Part shown: positions 19,797-31,018 of the stretch, in pieces
Position numbering within the stretch: the stretch's first letter is position 1
How the letters are laid out: the number at the start of each line of letters is the position of its first letter
NCBI GenBank assembly: GCA_905221605.1
Contig: CAJNDS010002075.1
Coordinates: forward strand, 1-64,000
Reading direction: 5' to 3'
Source: Symbiodinium natans
Lineage: Eukaryota; Sar; Dinophyceae; Suessiales; Symbiodiniaceae
Length of the DNA stretch: 64,000 nt
The notes under the pieces: generated by a model
Database searches by the model: none
Told to the model about the DNA's origin: nothing
Seen by the model: only the letters and a program-made list of their open reading frames with translations
Program-made: the position numbers and the translations under genes

Positions 19797-19884
19797 GGGG
19801 GTTTCCGAAAATGGGCGACCCCTAATATGACCACCCAAATAGTAAAATTCAATGAGGCGCCCCGAATTTCGCAAACCCCCCGCC
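19797..19884. mobile_element. Short inverted-repeat element, family B (copy 2)
   Basis: The left end is GGGGGGTTTCCGAAAATGGG and the right end GAATTTCGCAAACCCCCC, inverted relatives about 88 bp apart. The interior contains the family core (CCCAAATAGTAAAATTC). Non-coding. Confidence 0.6.
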
Positions 19885-20394
19885 TGAAGAACCTTAAAAG
19901 ACAACATGGTTAAAATGCCTTTGGGTGCTATATAAACAACAATAAACATAGTTTCAGTCAAGCTGCGGACTCTATATGTAATGCCCTAAACTTCAAACCC
20001 ATCTGTTGCACCCCCGCCCGCAAACCTACTTCCTGGGTTTCGGGTTAAGGGTGTACTACTTACAAGAGCACGTGCTTCGAGGATGTCGACATTTTTTCTT
20101 GCGGCTGAAGGCTGAGAACGTTTGACCGGAAACCCCACACCCCCATCTTCCGCCAAGTCCTGCAAATCAGGCCCAAACCCTCAACCCTAAACCCTGAATC
20201 CTACAAATCAAGCCTAAACCCTCAACCCTAAACCCTGAATCCTACAAATCAAGCCTCAACCCTCAACCCTAAACCCCAAACCCCAAACCCTAAACCCTAA
20301 ACACTAAACCTTGAGCTTCGCCAAAAAGGAGAAAAAGGAGAGAGACAGCCCCGCCGGAGGAGCCGAGAGGCATAGACGACCACCAGGGCCCACC

Positions 20395-20720
20395 TTGGTT
20401 TAGGGTTTAGGGATTAGGGTTTCGGGTTGTGCAGGGTTTAGGGCTTATAGGGTTTAGGGTTTTTAGGGTTTAGGGTTTTATAGGGTTTAGGGTTTATAGG
20501 GTTTAGGGCTTATAGGGTTTATAGGGTTGAGGGTTTATAGGGTTCAGGGTGTTTAGGGTTTAGGGTTTAGGGTTAGGGTTTTGCAGGGTTTAGGGTTTTG
20601 CAGGGTTTAGGGCTTATAGGGTTTAGGGTTTATAGGGTTTAGGGTTTGATGGCTTAGGGTTTAGTAGGGTTGAGGGGTTATAGGGTTTAGGGTTTATAGG
20701 GTTTAGGCTTGAGGGTTGAG
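20395..20720. repeat. Variant telomere-like array (TTTATAGGG, TTTAGGG, TTTTGCAGGG)
   Basis: About 325 bp in which TTTAGGG alternates with the longer forms TTATAGGG and TTTTGCAGGG. The mixture suggests local amplification of several diverged units. Confidence 0.9.
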
Positions 20721-23108
20721 AGATGATGAGAGTCTACGGGGGTCAGCGCTTTGCGCTTTAGGGCTCAGGGGGAAGCCTGCAAGGATGAAGGAAGAGGGCT
20801 TACGGTATGTGTAAGGTGTAGGGTTTAGGGTTTAGGGTTTAGGGCTTAGGGCTTAGGGCTTAGGGAAACCCTGGAAACCCTGAAACACTCAAAGCCTTGA
20901 AACCTCTAAGCCCAAAATTCCTGGAGCGACAGTGAAGGTTCGAGGGTAGTTCTACGTGGGGTCAGAAGTACCTTGACAGATAAAGATACAATGTAGGTTA
21001 CCTCATTTATAACCACACTTGTACTGCCCATGAAGCTTCAAGGAAGGCGCTTCGAGCTTCCGGGGGATGAAGCGTGAAATTCGGAGGGTGTCAGGGCACA
21101 TGCTGCTGGGGGATAAGGGCCTTGGCTGTCGGCTTACTTTAGCTGAGGCTCCGTTTACCCCTCTGATGGGTGCCTTTTGGTAAATTACGAATTCAGGAAC
21201 AGGGCAGCTGACACTAACCTGAACCACATTCTTTTCTGGGTTCCCCTACTACCCCCCCCCCCTCTATACTACCCCCCCATAATTAAGGAGCTTAATTAAG
21301 GGGGAACCTAGACGGGGTAGTGGAGGGGGGGTACCCCCTAAACCCTAAACCCTAAACCCTAAACCTTAAACCCTAAACCCCAAACCCTAAACCCTAAACC
21401 CTAAACCTGTGATTTATGGAGTGGGCTCCTGGTGCGGGGTTTTTCCTGGCTGTATATAGGATGTTCCCAACAAAGGACGCATCCTCTGCCTTTGTCTGCG
21501 TATGCCATTCGCCACGGTGAGAAAATACGGTTTAGGGTTTAGGGTTTAGGGTCTAGGGTTTAGGGTTCTTGCAGGAAATGAAAGAAGCCTTGAGCCGCAA
21601 AACCCTTATAACCCGAAACCCACAAGAAGCCTTCAGCAAGCGCCAAGCCACCAAAGCGCGCGGGCACAGCAGCCGTCGTTGGGGTTCACGAAGGCACCTT
21701 CCCTCCTCGGTGGGGTTTAGGGTTTAGGGTTTAGGGTTTAGGGTTTAGGGTTTAGGGCTTCAGGGTTTACGGGCTCTGGGGGTTGATCTTTCTGCCCTCA
21801 AGCCTGAACCCAAGCACTACAGTAAACACAACAACACGAAAACCTGTGTATAATACGAATGAATCTAAACATAAATATAAGCTAAATATAAATATGCGCA
21901 TATAAGAAATGGCGATACAAGACAATTTATTCATTATACATGTATACATATACACATAAACATATTTTCTATATATGTATATATACACACATAGTGTAGC
22001 TAGCGTCGCTGCCCTTCGAACTTAAACTATGAAGGCCTGGATTTCGTGGGAATAGTTAATAGCGCCAACTTGTTGATCGTTCTCTTGGATTGCGTGTTGT
22101 TGGCGTTGGGGTCCTCGCTTGCAGGCAAAGTGTGCTGGCGCAGACAGAGTAGGCTGAAGCAGGCTTAAGGCGAAGGATACCCCTAGTTTGGGCTGGGGTC
22201 TTGAGATATTGAGGCAGAGGGAGAGCTAAAAGTGCTCATGGAACCGCACCGCCTCATGCCGCTCCTATGATTGATGGGGCAAGTTCGCCCCTACTGTAGC
22301 AGCCCTGTCTTGAGCGACATCAAACGCCAAAAGACCACACACTAAAAACCAAGACGCAGGAGCAATGGATGTGTAGTGTAAACAAAATGAAAAACACGAT
22401 AGGAACAGGAAATTCAAAAGGAAACTCGGAAACGCAAGCAGCGAGCGGAAGAAGCCTGGTTTTGGGCATGATTCTGCTCGATGGCAAATAATTGCGCAGG
22501 CAAAAGGATGCCAGGTTGGGGGATCGGTGTTTAGGGTATAGGGTTTAGGGTTTAAAGTTTAGAGGCCGGAAGGGCACAGATCGCAACATCGGCACAGGCA
22601 CAAACTCCACAAGCCGCGGAACGCAGTTTGCTCTACGAGATTCGAAGAGGTCGATTTAGGGTTTAGGGTTTGGGGTTTAGGGTCTAGGGTTAGGTATTCG
22701 TGGAAAAAGCTGGCTCGGCCAACGTTTTCAAAATCGCCACGCGCGGGTGACTTCTTGGAAAATGTTGGCCCTCCCAACCCTAAGCCCTCAACACTAAACT
22801 ATACTCCCCTTAGAACCTTGATAAACACAACATGTTTAATAGCCTCTTGGGTTCTATATAAACAAATAAAAATAATTCCCAAGGGGGATATAGTAAACTG
22901 CCCACTCCCTTGCAAACAGGTCCAGCTGAGCGGCGGCAGCAACATGAAGCACCTAATCGAGCAGGCCCCGTGCAGGATCCCACTTGCCAAGCTCGGAAGG
23001 GCCCCCGAAGTTGTAATCCCAAAGCCCCAACTAGGGTCTAGAGTCTAGGGTCTAGGGTCTTTTGAGAAACTTAGCCCTGCGGGGGGGGGGGGGGGGGGGG
23101 GGTGGGTG
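20721..23108. other. Interval of telomere-like tracts and unassigned islands
   Basis: TTTAGGG tracts lie at 20,818-20,865, 21,530-21,570, 21,715-21,760 and 22,657-22,693; a CCCTAAA tract at 21,340-21,408; and a G run at 23,083-23,102. Islands that read like exons, weakly: 22,640-22,563 on the minus strand ('ANCVPRLVEFVPVPMLRS') and 22,917-23,015 on the plus strand ('SGGSNMKHLIEQAPCRIPLA'). Neither is recognised. About 80 bp near 22,810-22,890 resembles 19,885-19,960 (AACATG, TATATAAACAA). Confidence 0.5.
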
Positions 23109-23138
23109 GCTTAAATAGGGTCTATTTGGAAGCTGGGA
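23109..23138 (+). repeat. 30-bp inverted repeat, left arm
   Basis: It starts GCTTAAATAGGGTCTATTTG and is identical in inverted form to 30,500-30,529. A long G run lies just outside it, and a matching C run lies outside the right arm. It may bound the satellite block, or be a lone copy of the short element at 30,417-30,529. Confidence 0.75.
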
Positions 23139-23214
23139 CTCGGGTTTTCTTATAGCCATACACGTTTCCACGAGGGTACGCTGCTGTCACGTCAGCCGTA
23201 CTATGGAGACCTCA

Positions 23215-25811
23215 GGAACAAGAACCAGGTAGTTCCTCTTTTCTCTTCTCTTTTTCTCCTCAATCCTAAAGTCGAAGGCTCTCGTGAGGAGAAGAGAAGG
23301 GAGAGAAGGAGGGAAAGATAAGAGGAACACGATTTTCATGGGAAGAGCCAAGAAAAGAATAGAAGAGAGATAAAACAAGGCGCAAAGAAGATGGTACTCT
23401 TCTTTATCTATCCTCTCTCCCTTATCTCTCCGTTCCCTCTGTCTTTTCGAAATGAGAAAAACAAAAAGAAAGATGAAAAGAAGAAGGGTTAGGAAAAGAG
23501 CCGAAGAGATAGGCCGAAAAGAGGGGTATGGTGAAGTACGGCAAAGGTCCACGCACAAGGAGTCACCTTCTGCTTACCCTTCCACTGCTTGATTTTACAA
23601 GCTCCTTTCTTGTGTTTTATCAGTTAAAATTAAAAGGAAACAGAAGGAGAGAAGGGAAAGGGAAGTGAGAGAGGAGAGACAACAAGGAGGCCATTTTAAT
23701 TTCCTGTGAGTTATCAAAAGGAATGCAATATTATGGGAAGAGCAATGGAAAAAAAGAGTGGAAGAGAAATTAAGACAGGAGAGGGAGGTGCAAAAATAAG
23801 GCAAAGAGAAGATGGTGCCGTTTTCATCTCACCTCTCGTTCTTATCTTCCTCTTCTCTGGTTCTTTTCCCTGTGAAAAAAAAAACAAAAGGAAGGACAAT
23901 GAACATATAAAGGAACCCGTTTTCGTTTTCCGTTTGGGCACAAGGAAAAAAACAGAGGCGATAGGGCGAGAGGAGGGGTTTGCTGAAGCATGGGGAGGGT
24001 GTACGGGCAAGGGGCCAACTCCGCCCACTTCCCCCATCCATTGAAAGAGGAAAAGGAACAGGGCCTCCATTCCCCTCTTATTCTTCCTTTCTTGCGTTTT
24101 TGTCGTTTAGAAGGGAACAGGAGAAGAGGAGGGAGAGAGAAGGAGAGAGGAGACATAAAAAGGGTTGCATTTTTAATGGGAAGAGCAAAGAAAAGACCAG
24201 AAGAGAGATGATGGGAGAAGAGGGGGAGACAAAACAAGGCGCGCAGAAAATGGGCAGATAAGAAGAGAGGAAAGGGAATGACCAAGTACAATGAGGAGTT
24301 CTTCAATTTCCCTCCCTATCTCTTATGTTACTTTTCCTTCTTGTGGGGTGTCCCTTTTTCTCTTGAAGATGCAGAAAACGATTGAAAAGGACACCCGTTC
24401 CATCGCCCATATGTAGGGAAAAAGAGAGAGAATCATGAGCATCAGCTGGGCTTGCTGCCAATCCAACATGGGCGTCCCTTTTAATCGCATTCTGTGTCCT
24501 TTTTTCTCGCTTGAAGATGCAGAAAACGATCCAAAAGCACATCTGTTGGAGGAAGAGAGAAGGAGAGAGGAGAGATACCAAGGATTGCATATTTAATGGG
24601 AAGAGCAAGGAAGAGAATAGAAGACAGATGAATAGAGAAGATGGCGCTCTTCTTTATCTATTCTCTCTCCCTTGTTTCTCCCTTCCCTCTTTCTTTTCGA
24701 AATGAGAAAAACAAAAAGGAAGAACTATGAGAAGGAGAAGAGTAAGGAAAGGAACAGAAGAGATAGGCCGAGAGGATGAATATGATGGAGTATTATGGAA
24801 AGGCTCACGCGCAAGGAGTCACCCTCTGCTTACCTTTTCACTGCTTTATCATATGAGTTCCTTTCTTGTGTTTTATCAGTTAAAAGGAAGCGGAAGAAGA
24901 GAAGGGAAAGGGAAGTGAGAGAGGAAAGATAACAAGGATGCTATGTTTCCCGAAGCGTGCTGCAAGGAATAGAAGAGACAGGAAGCAAGGAGACGGAATC
25001 ACAAAATAAGGCGCAAAGCTGTACATATCATCTCTCCCTTGTCTCTCCCTATTCCCTTTCGAACTAGAAAAAACCATTCTTGCTTTTCACAGATAGGTTC
25101 CCTCTCTCCTCTTCAGGAAATCCCCTTTCCCTTATGTTGCTTTTTGAAGCGAATAAGAAAAATAGCAGATAAGAAGAGAGGAAAGGGTCAATTTCCCTCC
25201 CTATCTCTTATGTTGCTTTTCCTTCTTGTGGGGTGTCCCTGTTTCTCTTGAAGATGCAGAAAACGATTGAAAAGGACACCCGTTCCATCGCCCATGTGTA
25301 GGGAAAGAGAGAGAATCATGAGCATCAGCTGGGCTTGCTGCCAATCCAACATGGGCGTCCCTTTTAATCGCAGTCTGTGTCCTTTTTTCTCGCTTGAAGA
25401 TGCAGAAAACGATCCAAAAGCACATCTGTTGGAGGAAGAGAGAAGGAGAGAGGAGAGATACCAAGGATTGCATATTTAATGGGAAGAGCAAGGAAGAGAA
25501 TAGAAGACAGATGAATAGAGAAGAGGGAGAGACAAAACAAGGCGCAGAGAAGATGGCACTCTTCTTTATCTATTCTCTCTCCCTTGTTTCTCCCTTCCCT
25601 CTTTCTTTTCGAAATGAGAAAAACAAAAAGGAAGAACTATGAGAAGGAGAAGAGTAAGGAAAGGAACAGAAGAGATAGGCCGAGAGGATGAATATGATGG
25701 AGTATTATGGAAAGGCTCACGCGCAAGGAGTCACCCTCTGCTTACCTTTCCACTGCTTTATCATATGAGTTCCTTTCTTGTGTTTTATCAGCAGAAGAGA
25801 AGGGAAAAGCA
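23215..25811. repeat. Purine/pyrimidine-asymmetric modular repeat region
   Basis: About 2.6 kb in which GA-rich and CT-rich runs alternate (GAGAGAGGAGAG..., CTCTCTCCCTTATCTCTCC). Modules recur: GGGAAGAGCAA(G/A)GAA with flanks near 23,340, 23,735, 24,178, 24,597 and 25,480; CGAAATGAGAAAAACAAAAA near 23,448, 24,698 and 25,610; TTTCTTGTGTTTTATCAG near 23,605, 24,862 and 25,774. A block of about 580-600 bp is duplicated (24,304-24,879 and 25,189-25,791), nearly identical apart from a small insertion. All frames look like low-complexity artefacts. Confidence 0.75.
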
Positions 25812-27742
25812 AAAATTGAGCCCAACATTTTAGGACCAGGGCTTGCGATCTGACTCTTTGGAGCAAAAATCGATTCCAAAATCTTAGGGACCAGGGCTTG
25901 CGATGTTACTCTTTGGAGCAAGAAATGAGCCCAAAATCTTAAAGACCGGGGCTTGCGATTTCACCTTTTGGAGCAAATACTGGGCCCAAAATCTTAGGGA
26001 CCAGGGCTTGCAATTTGACTCCGTGGAGCACAAATCGACCCCGAAATCTTAGGGACCAGGGCTTGCGATTTGACTCTGTGGAGCACAAATCGACCCCGAC
26101 AACTTAGGGACCAGGGCTTGCGATTTGACTCTTTGGAGCAAAAATCGACCCAAAAATCTAAGGGACCAGGGCTTGCGATTTTACTCTTTGGCGCAAAAAC
26201 TGGGCCCCAAATCTTAGGGACCAGGGCTTGCGATGTCACTCTTTGGAGCAAAATTGAACCCAAAGTCTTAGGGACCAGGGCTTGCGATTTGACTCTTTGG
26301 AGCAAAAACTGTGCCCAAAATCTTAGGGAGCAGGGTTTGCGATTTGACTCTTTGGAGCAAAAACTGGGCCCCAAATCTTAGGGACCAGGGCTTGCGGTTT
26401 AACTCTTTGGAGCAAAAATTGAACCCAAAATCTTAGGGACCAGGGCTTGCGAGTTGACTCTTTGAACCAAAAACTGGGCCCAAAATCTTAGGGACAAGGG
26501 CTTGCGATGTCACTCTTTGGAGCAAAAAATGAACCCAAAATCTTAGGGACCAGGGCTTGCGATTTGACTCTTTGGAGCAAAAACTGGGCCCCAAATCTTA
26601 GGGACCAGGGCTTGCGATTTGACTCTTTGGAGCAAAAATGAACCCAAAATCTTAGGGACCAGGGCTTGCGATTTGACTCTTCGGAGCAAAAACTGGGCCC
26701 AAGATCTTAGGGACCAGGGCTTGCGATGTCACTCTTTGGAGCAACAATGAATGCAAAATCTTAGGGACCAGGGCCTGCGATTTGACTCTTTGGAGCAAAA
26801 ATTGAACCCAAAATCTTAGGGACCAGGGCTTGCGATTTGACTCTTTGGAGCAAAAACTGGGCCCAAGATCTTAGGGACCAGGGCTTGCGATGTCACTCTT
26901 TGGAGCAAAAAATGAACCCAAAATCTTAGGGACCAGGGCTTGCGATTTGACTCTTTGGAGCAAAAACTGGGCCCCAAATCTTAGGGACCAGGGCTTGCGA
27001 TGTCACTCTTTGGAGCAAAAAACGAACCCAAAATCTTAAGGACCAGGGCTTGCGATGTCACTCTTTGGAGCAAAAATTGAACCCAAAATCTTAGGGACCA
27101 GGACTTGCGATGTCACTCTTTGGAGCAAAAACTGGGCCCCAAATCTTAGGGACCAGGGCTTGCGATTTGACTGTTTGGAGCAAAAACTGGGCCCAAAATC
27201 TTAGGGACCAGGGCTTGCGATGTTACTCTTTGGAGCAAAAACTGGGCCCCAAATCTTAGGGACCAGGGCTTGCGATGTCACTCTTTGGAGCAAAAATTGA
27301 ACCCAAAATCTTAGGGACCAGGACTTGCGATGTCACTCTTTGGAGCAAAAACTGGGCCCCAATCTTAGGGACCAGAGCTTGCGATGTCACTCTTTGGAGC
27401 AAAAATTGAACCCAAAATCTTAGGGACCAGGGCTTGCGATTTGACTCTTCGGAGCAAAAACTGGGCCCCAAATCTTAGGGACCAGGGCTTGCGATGTTAC
27501 TCTTTGGAGCAAAGATTGAACCCAAAATCTTAGGGACCAGGGCTTGCGATTTGACTCTTTGGAGCAAAAACTGGGCCCCAAATAATAGGGACCAGGGCTT
27601 GCGATGTTACTCTTTGGGGCAAGAAATGAGCCCAAAATCTTAGGGACCAGGGCTTGCGATGTTACTCTTTGGGGCAAGAAATGAGCTCAAAATCTTAGGG
27701 ACCAGGGCTTGCGATGTCACTTTTTGGAGCAAAAACTGTGCC
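25812..27742. repeat. 55-bp satellite array
   Basis: About 35 tandem copies of a 55-bp unit containing TCTTAGGGACCAGGGCTTGC and ACTCTTTGGAGCAAAAA. Two unit types alternate irregularly: GATTTGACTC with ACTGGGCCC, and GATGTCACTC with TTGAACCCA. Because 55 is not a multiple of three, stop-free frames arise on both strands; these are not genes. Confidence 0.95.
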
Positions 27743-28107
27743 CTAGTATTGGGGGGAGGAGGGCTCGTGATTTAGTATTGGGAGGAGGCCCGGGCTCGTA
27801 AATTAGTATTGGGGGGAGGCCCGGGCTCGTGATTTAGTATTGCGGGAGGCCCGGGCTCGTGATTTAGTATTGGGGGGAGGCCCGGGCTCGTGATTTAGTA
27901 TTGGGGGGAGGCCCGGCCTCGTAATTTGGAGGCCGGGCTCGTGATTTAGCCCGGGCTCGTGATTTAGTATTGGGGGGAGGCCCGGGCTCGTGATTTAGTA
28001 TTGCGGGAAGGCCCGGGCTCGTAATTTAGTATTGGGGGGAGGCCCGGGCTCGTGATTTAGTATTGGGGGGAGGCCCGGGCTCGTGGTTTAGTATTGGGGG
28101 GAGGAGG
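27743..28107. repeat. 31-bp GC-rich satellite array
   Basis: About 11 copies of TTTAGTATTGGGGGGAGGCC followed by CGGGCTCGTGA. It follows the 55-bp array without a gap and includes one rearranged copy near 27,930. Confidence 0.93.
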
Positions 28108-29029
28108 ATGCCCCAGCCCCCACCCCCCATTTGGAAATAAATGAATTACTTGAATTAATTGAAATAATTGAATTAATTCAATTAATTCAATTAATTGATT
28201 TATTTCCAAAGGGGAGGTGGAATTAATTTAATTAATTGAATTAATTCAATTATTTCAATTAATTCAAGTAATTCATTTATTTCCAAATGGGGGGGATTCC
28301 CCAGCCCCCACCCCCCCCCTTTGGAAAAAATGAATTAATTCAATTAATTGAATTACTTGAATTAATTGATTCATTTACGTGGAATTAATTGAATTAATTG
28401 AATTAATTCAATTATTTCAATTAATTCAATTAATTCAATTAATTCAATTAATTCAATTAATTCATTTATTTCCAAATGGGGGGGATTCCCCAGCCCCCAC
28501 CCCCCCCTTTGGAAATAAATGAATTAATTGAATTAATTGAATTAATTGAATTAATTGAATTAATTCAACTAATTCAATTAATTCATTTATTTCCAAAGGG
28601 GAGGTGGAATTAATTGAATTAATTGAATTTCAATTAATGGATTTATTTCCAAAGGGGAGGTGGAATTAATTGAATTAATTGAATTAATTCAATTATTTCA
28701 ATTAATTCAATTAATTCATTTATTTCCAAAGGGGGGGGAGGGGTGGGGGCTGGGGAATCCCCCCATTTGGAAATAATTGAATTAATTGAATTAATTGAAT
28801 TAATTGAATTAATTGAATTAATTGAATCAATTCAATTAATTCAATTAATTCAATTAATTCAATTAATTCCACCCCCCCCTTTGGAAATAAATGAATTAAT
28901 TGAATTAATTGAATTAATTCAATTAATTCAATTAATTCAATTAATTCAATTAATTCATTTATTTCCAAAGGGGGGTGGTGGGGGCTGGGGAATCCCCCCC
29001 ATTTGGAAATGAATGAACTAATTGAACGA
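28108..29029. repeat. AATTAATTG hairpin satellite (left part)
   Basis: Each module is a long near-perfect palindrome. A C-rich/G-rich clamp and TTTGGAAATAAATG lead into several AATTAATTG units, which switch to AATTAATTC units and return through CATTTATTTCCAAA to the complementary clamp. About six modules of 90-160 bp lie here. 'ELIELI' and 'QLIQLI' open frames on both strands simply reflect the 9-bp unit. The single strand could fold into stems of 40-75 bp. Confidence 0.92.
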
Positions 29030-29757
29030 CATGATTTAAACTATCGCGGCTCGATTTGGCCAAATTTTGCCGGGCAGCCTGCGGGCAAAATTTGGCCAAA
29101 TCCGGCTGCTCTTCGTATGCCATGAGAAATGCGCGGCTCGATTTGGCCAAATTTTGCCCGGAGGCTGCCCGGCAAAATTTGGCCAAATCGAGCCGCGCAT
29201 TTCTCAGCGCGTACGACGAGCAGCCCGATTTGGCCAAATTTTGCCCGCAGACTTCCCGGCAAAATTTGGCCAAACCGAGCCGCGATAGTTTAAATAAATT
29301 CGGGCCTCCAGAAAGGCGCGGCTCGATTTGGCCAGATTTTGCCGGGCAGTCTGCGGGCAAAATTTGGCCAAATCGGGCTGCTCGTCGAACGCGATGAGAA
29401 ATGCGCGGCTCGATTTGGCCAAATTTTGCCGGGCAGCCTCTGGGCAAAATTTGGCAAAATCGAGCCGCGCCTTTCTGAAGGCCCGAAATTTTTAAACTAT
29501 CGCGGCTCGATTTGGCCAAATTTTGCCGGGCAGCTTCCGGGCAAAATTTGGCCAAATCGGGCTGCCCTTCGTATGCGATGATGAGAAATGCGTGGCTCGA
29601 TTTGGCCAAATTTTGCCCGGAGGCTGCCCGGCAAAATTTGGCCAAATCGAGCCGCGATAGTTTAAATCATTTCGGGCCTCCAGAAAGGCGCGGCTCGATT
29701 TGGCCAAATTTTGCCGGGCAGCCTCCGGGCAAAATTTGGCCAAATCGAGCTGGGGGG
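29030..29757. repeat. Array of eight hairpin units around GATTTGGCCAAATTTTGCC
   Basis: The arm GATTTGGCCAAATTTTGCC and its inverse GGCAAAATTTGGCCAAATC alternate eight times, about 92 bp apart, with 8-12-bp loops such as GGGCAGCCTGCG. Linkers also invert: GAGAAATGCGCGGCTCG against CGAGCCGCGCATTTCTC, and CGGGCTGCTC against GAGCAGCCCG. The array is therefore palindromic on two scales. Frames such as 'DLAKFC' and 'QNLAKSS' run on both strands and are by-products. It is inserted in the middle of the AATTAATTG satellite. Confidence 0.92.
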
Positions 29758-30397
29758 GTGGGGTCTGGGGAATCCCCCCCATTTGGAAATATATGAATTA
29801 ATTGAATTAATTGAATTAATTGAATTAACTCAATTAATTGAATTAATTGAATTAATTCAATTATAAATTAATTCAATTAATTCCACCCACCCTTTGGAAA
29901 TAATTGAATTAATTGAATTAATTGAATTAATTGAATTAATTGAATTAATTCAATCAATTCAATTAATTCATTTATTTCCAAAGGGGGGGGAGGGGTGGGG
30001 GCTGGGGAATCCCCCCCATTTGAAAATAAATGAATTAATTGAATTAATTGAATTCATCGAAATAATTCAACTAATTCAATTAATTCAATTAATTCATTTA
30101 TTTCCAAAGGGGAGGTGGAATTAATTGAATTAATTGAATTAATTCCAATTAATTCAATTAATTCAATTAATTCAATTAATTCAATTAATTCAATTAATTC
30201 AATTAATTCAATTAATTCATTTATTTCCAAAGGGGGGGTTCAATTAATTCAACTAATTCAATTAATTCAATTAATTCAACTAATTCAATTAATTCCACCC
30301 CCCCCTTTGGAAACAAATGAATTAATTGAATTAATTGATTAAATTCATTAAATTCCAGGGGGAAAGTGGAAATTAAGGAATTTAATGAATTAAATTC
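29758..30397. repeat. AATTAATTG hairpin satellite (right part)
   Basis: Same palindromic modules and clamps as 28,108-29,029, about five more copies. It ends in a degenerate hairpin (TTAATGAATT arms) at about 30,335-30,397. Confidence 0.9.
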
Positions 30398-30416
30398 TGT
30401 CTGTGCAACCCTACAG

Positions 30417-30529
30417 GACCTAAAATAGAGTCTATTTGGAACATGGCTCTTGTGAATAAGTATACGTTTTGGGGCCTGTTTTCCTCTTGTAAATACGATT
30501 CCCAGCTTCCAAATAGACCCTATTTAAGC
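30417..30529. mobile_element. Short inverted-repeat element, about 113 bp
   Basis: The left end TAAAATAGAGTCTATTTGGA and the right end CCAAATAGACCCTATTTAAG are inverted relatives. The interior is non-coding. The right end is the same 30-bp sequence found inverted at 23,109-23,138. No target duplication was recognised. Confidence 0.55.
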
Positions 30530-31018
30530 TGCACACCCCCCCACCCCCCCCCAAACGGTCGGCGGACCCTAGCTTAGAGCCTAAACCTAAAACCCCCCTA
30601 AACCCTAAAAAAGTTAAATCTGCTTTCTGTCTTCCGGAGGTCAAGGCGTCAGACTTTGTGGCCCTGTTGTCATCGCTATGCGATGCCCCTAAACACAATG
30701 CGCCCTGTTGCTTTCCAGTGTATAAGCCCTAAACCCTAAACCCCAATCCTGGTCACAGAAGACTGCAGTTTCAGCGGTGGCGGGCTGCGTGGCAACGGCA
30801 AGCGACCCTAGACCCTGAACAACTAAGACCCCACCCCCCCCCCCCGCCCAACAACAAACAAGAAGAAGTTTAAGCTCTAGGCCCTAAGCCCCAACCTCTA
30901 CTTTAAACCCTAAACCCTAAACCCTCTGCCCGGAGCCCTGAGCCCTAAGCCCGAAGCCCTAAGCCCCAAGCCCTAAGCCTCAGACCCAAAGTTTCAATGT
31001 TTTTTCTCTCTCGCCGAG
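30530..31018. other. C-rich and telomere-like interval upstream of the CobW-type exons
   Basis: C runs at 30,535-30,553 and 30,830-30,846 and CCCTAAA pieces at 30,595-30,610 and 30,727-30,745. One island reads as a plus-strand exon (about 30,630-30,686, 'LPEVKASDFVALLSSLCDA'). The P-loop exon of the GTPase should lie upstream of 31,019, but I could not find it. Confidence 0.4.

Noticed and set aside
25994-27677. Repeat proteins (GPSFCSKESN type) in the 55-bp array
   Set aside because: A 55-bp period cycles through all three frames, so short open stretches arise by chance. No constant frame is kept.
25812-27742. CRISPR-like array
   Set aside because: The whole 55-bp unit is repeated; there are no variable spacers between conserved repeats, and the setting is eukaryotic.
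28959-29796. A 228-codon minus-strand frame and overlapping plus-strand frames with LAKFCP and QNLAKSS motifs
   Set aside because: The frames mirror each other on both strands because the DNA is an inverted-repeat array; structure, not coding, explains them.
28720-30342. Open frames of 70-90 codons reading ELIELI or QLIQLI on both strands
   Set aside because: They are translations of the 9-bp AATTAATTG satellite, which has no stop in some frames. No start context, no exon signal and no non-repetitive sequence.
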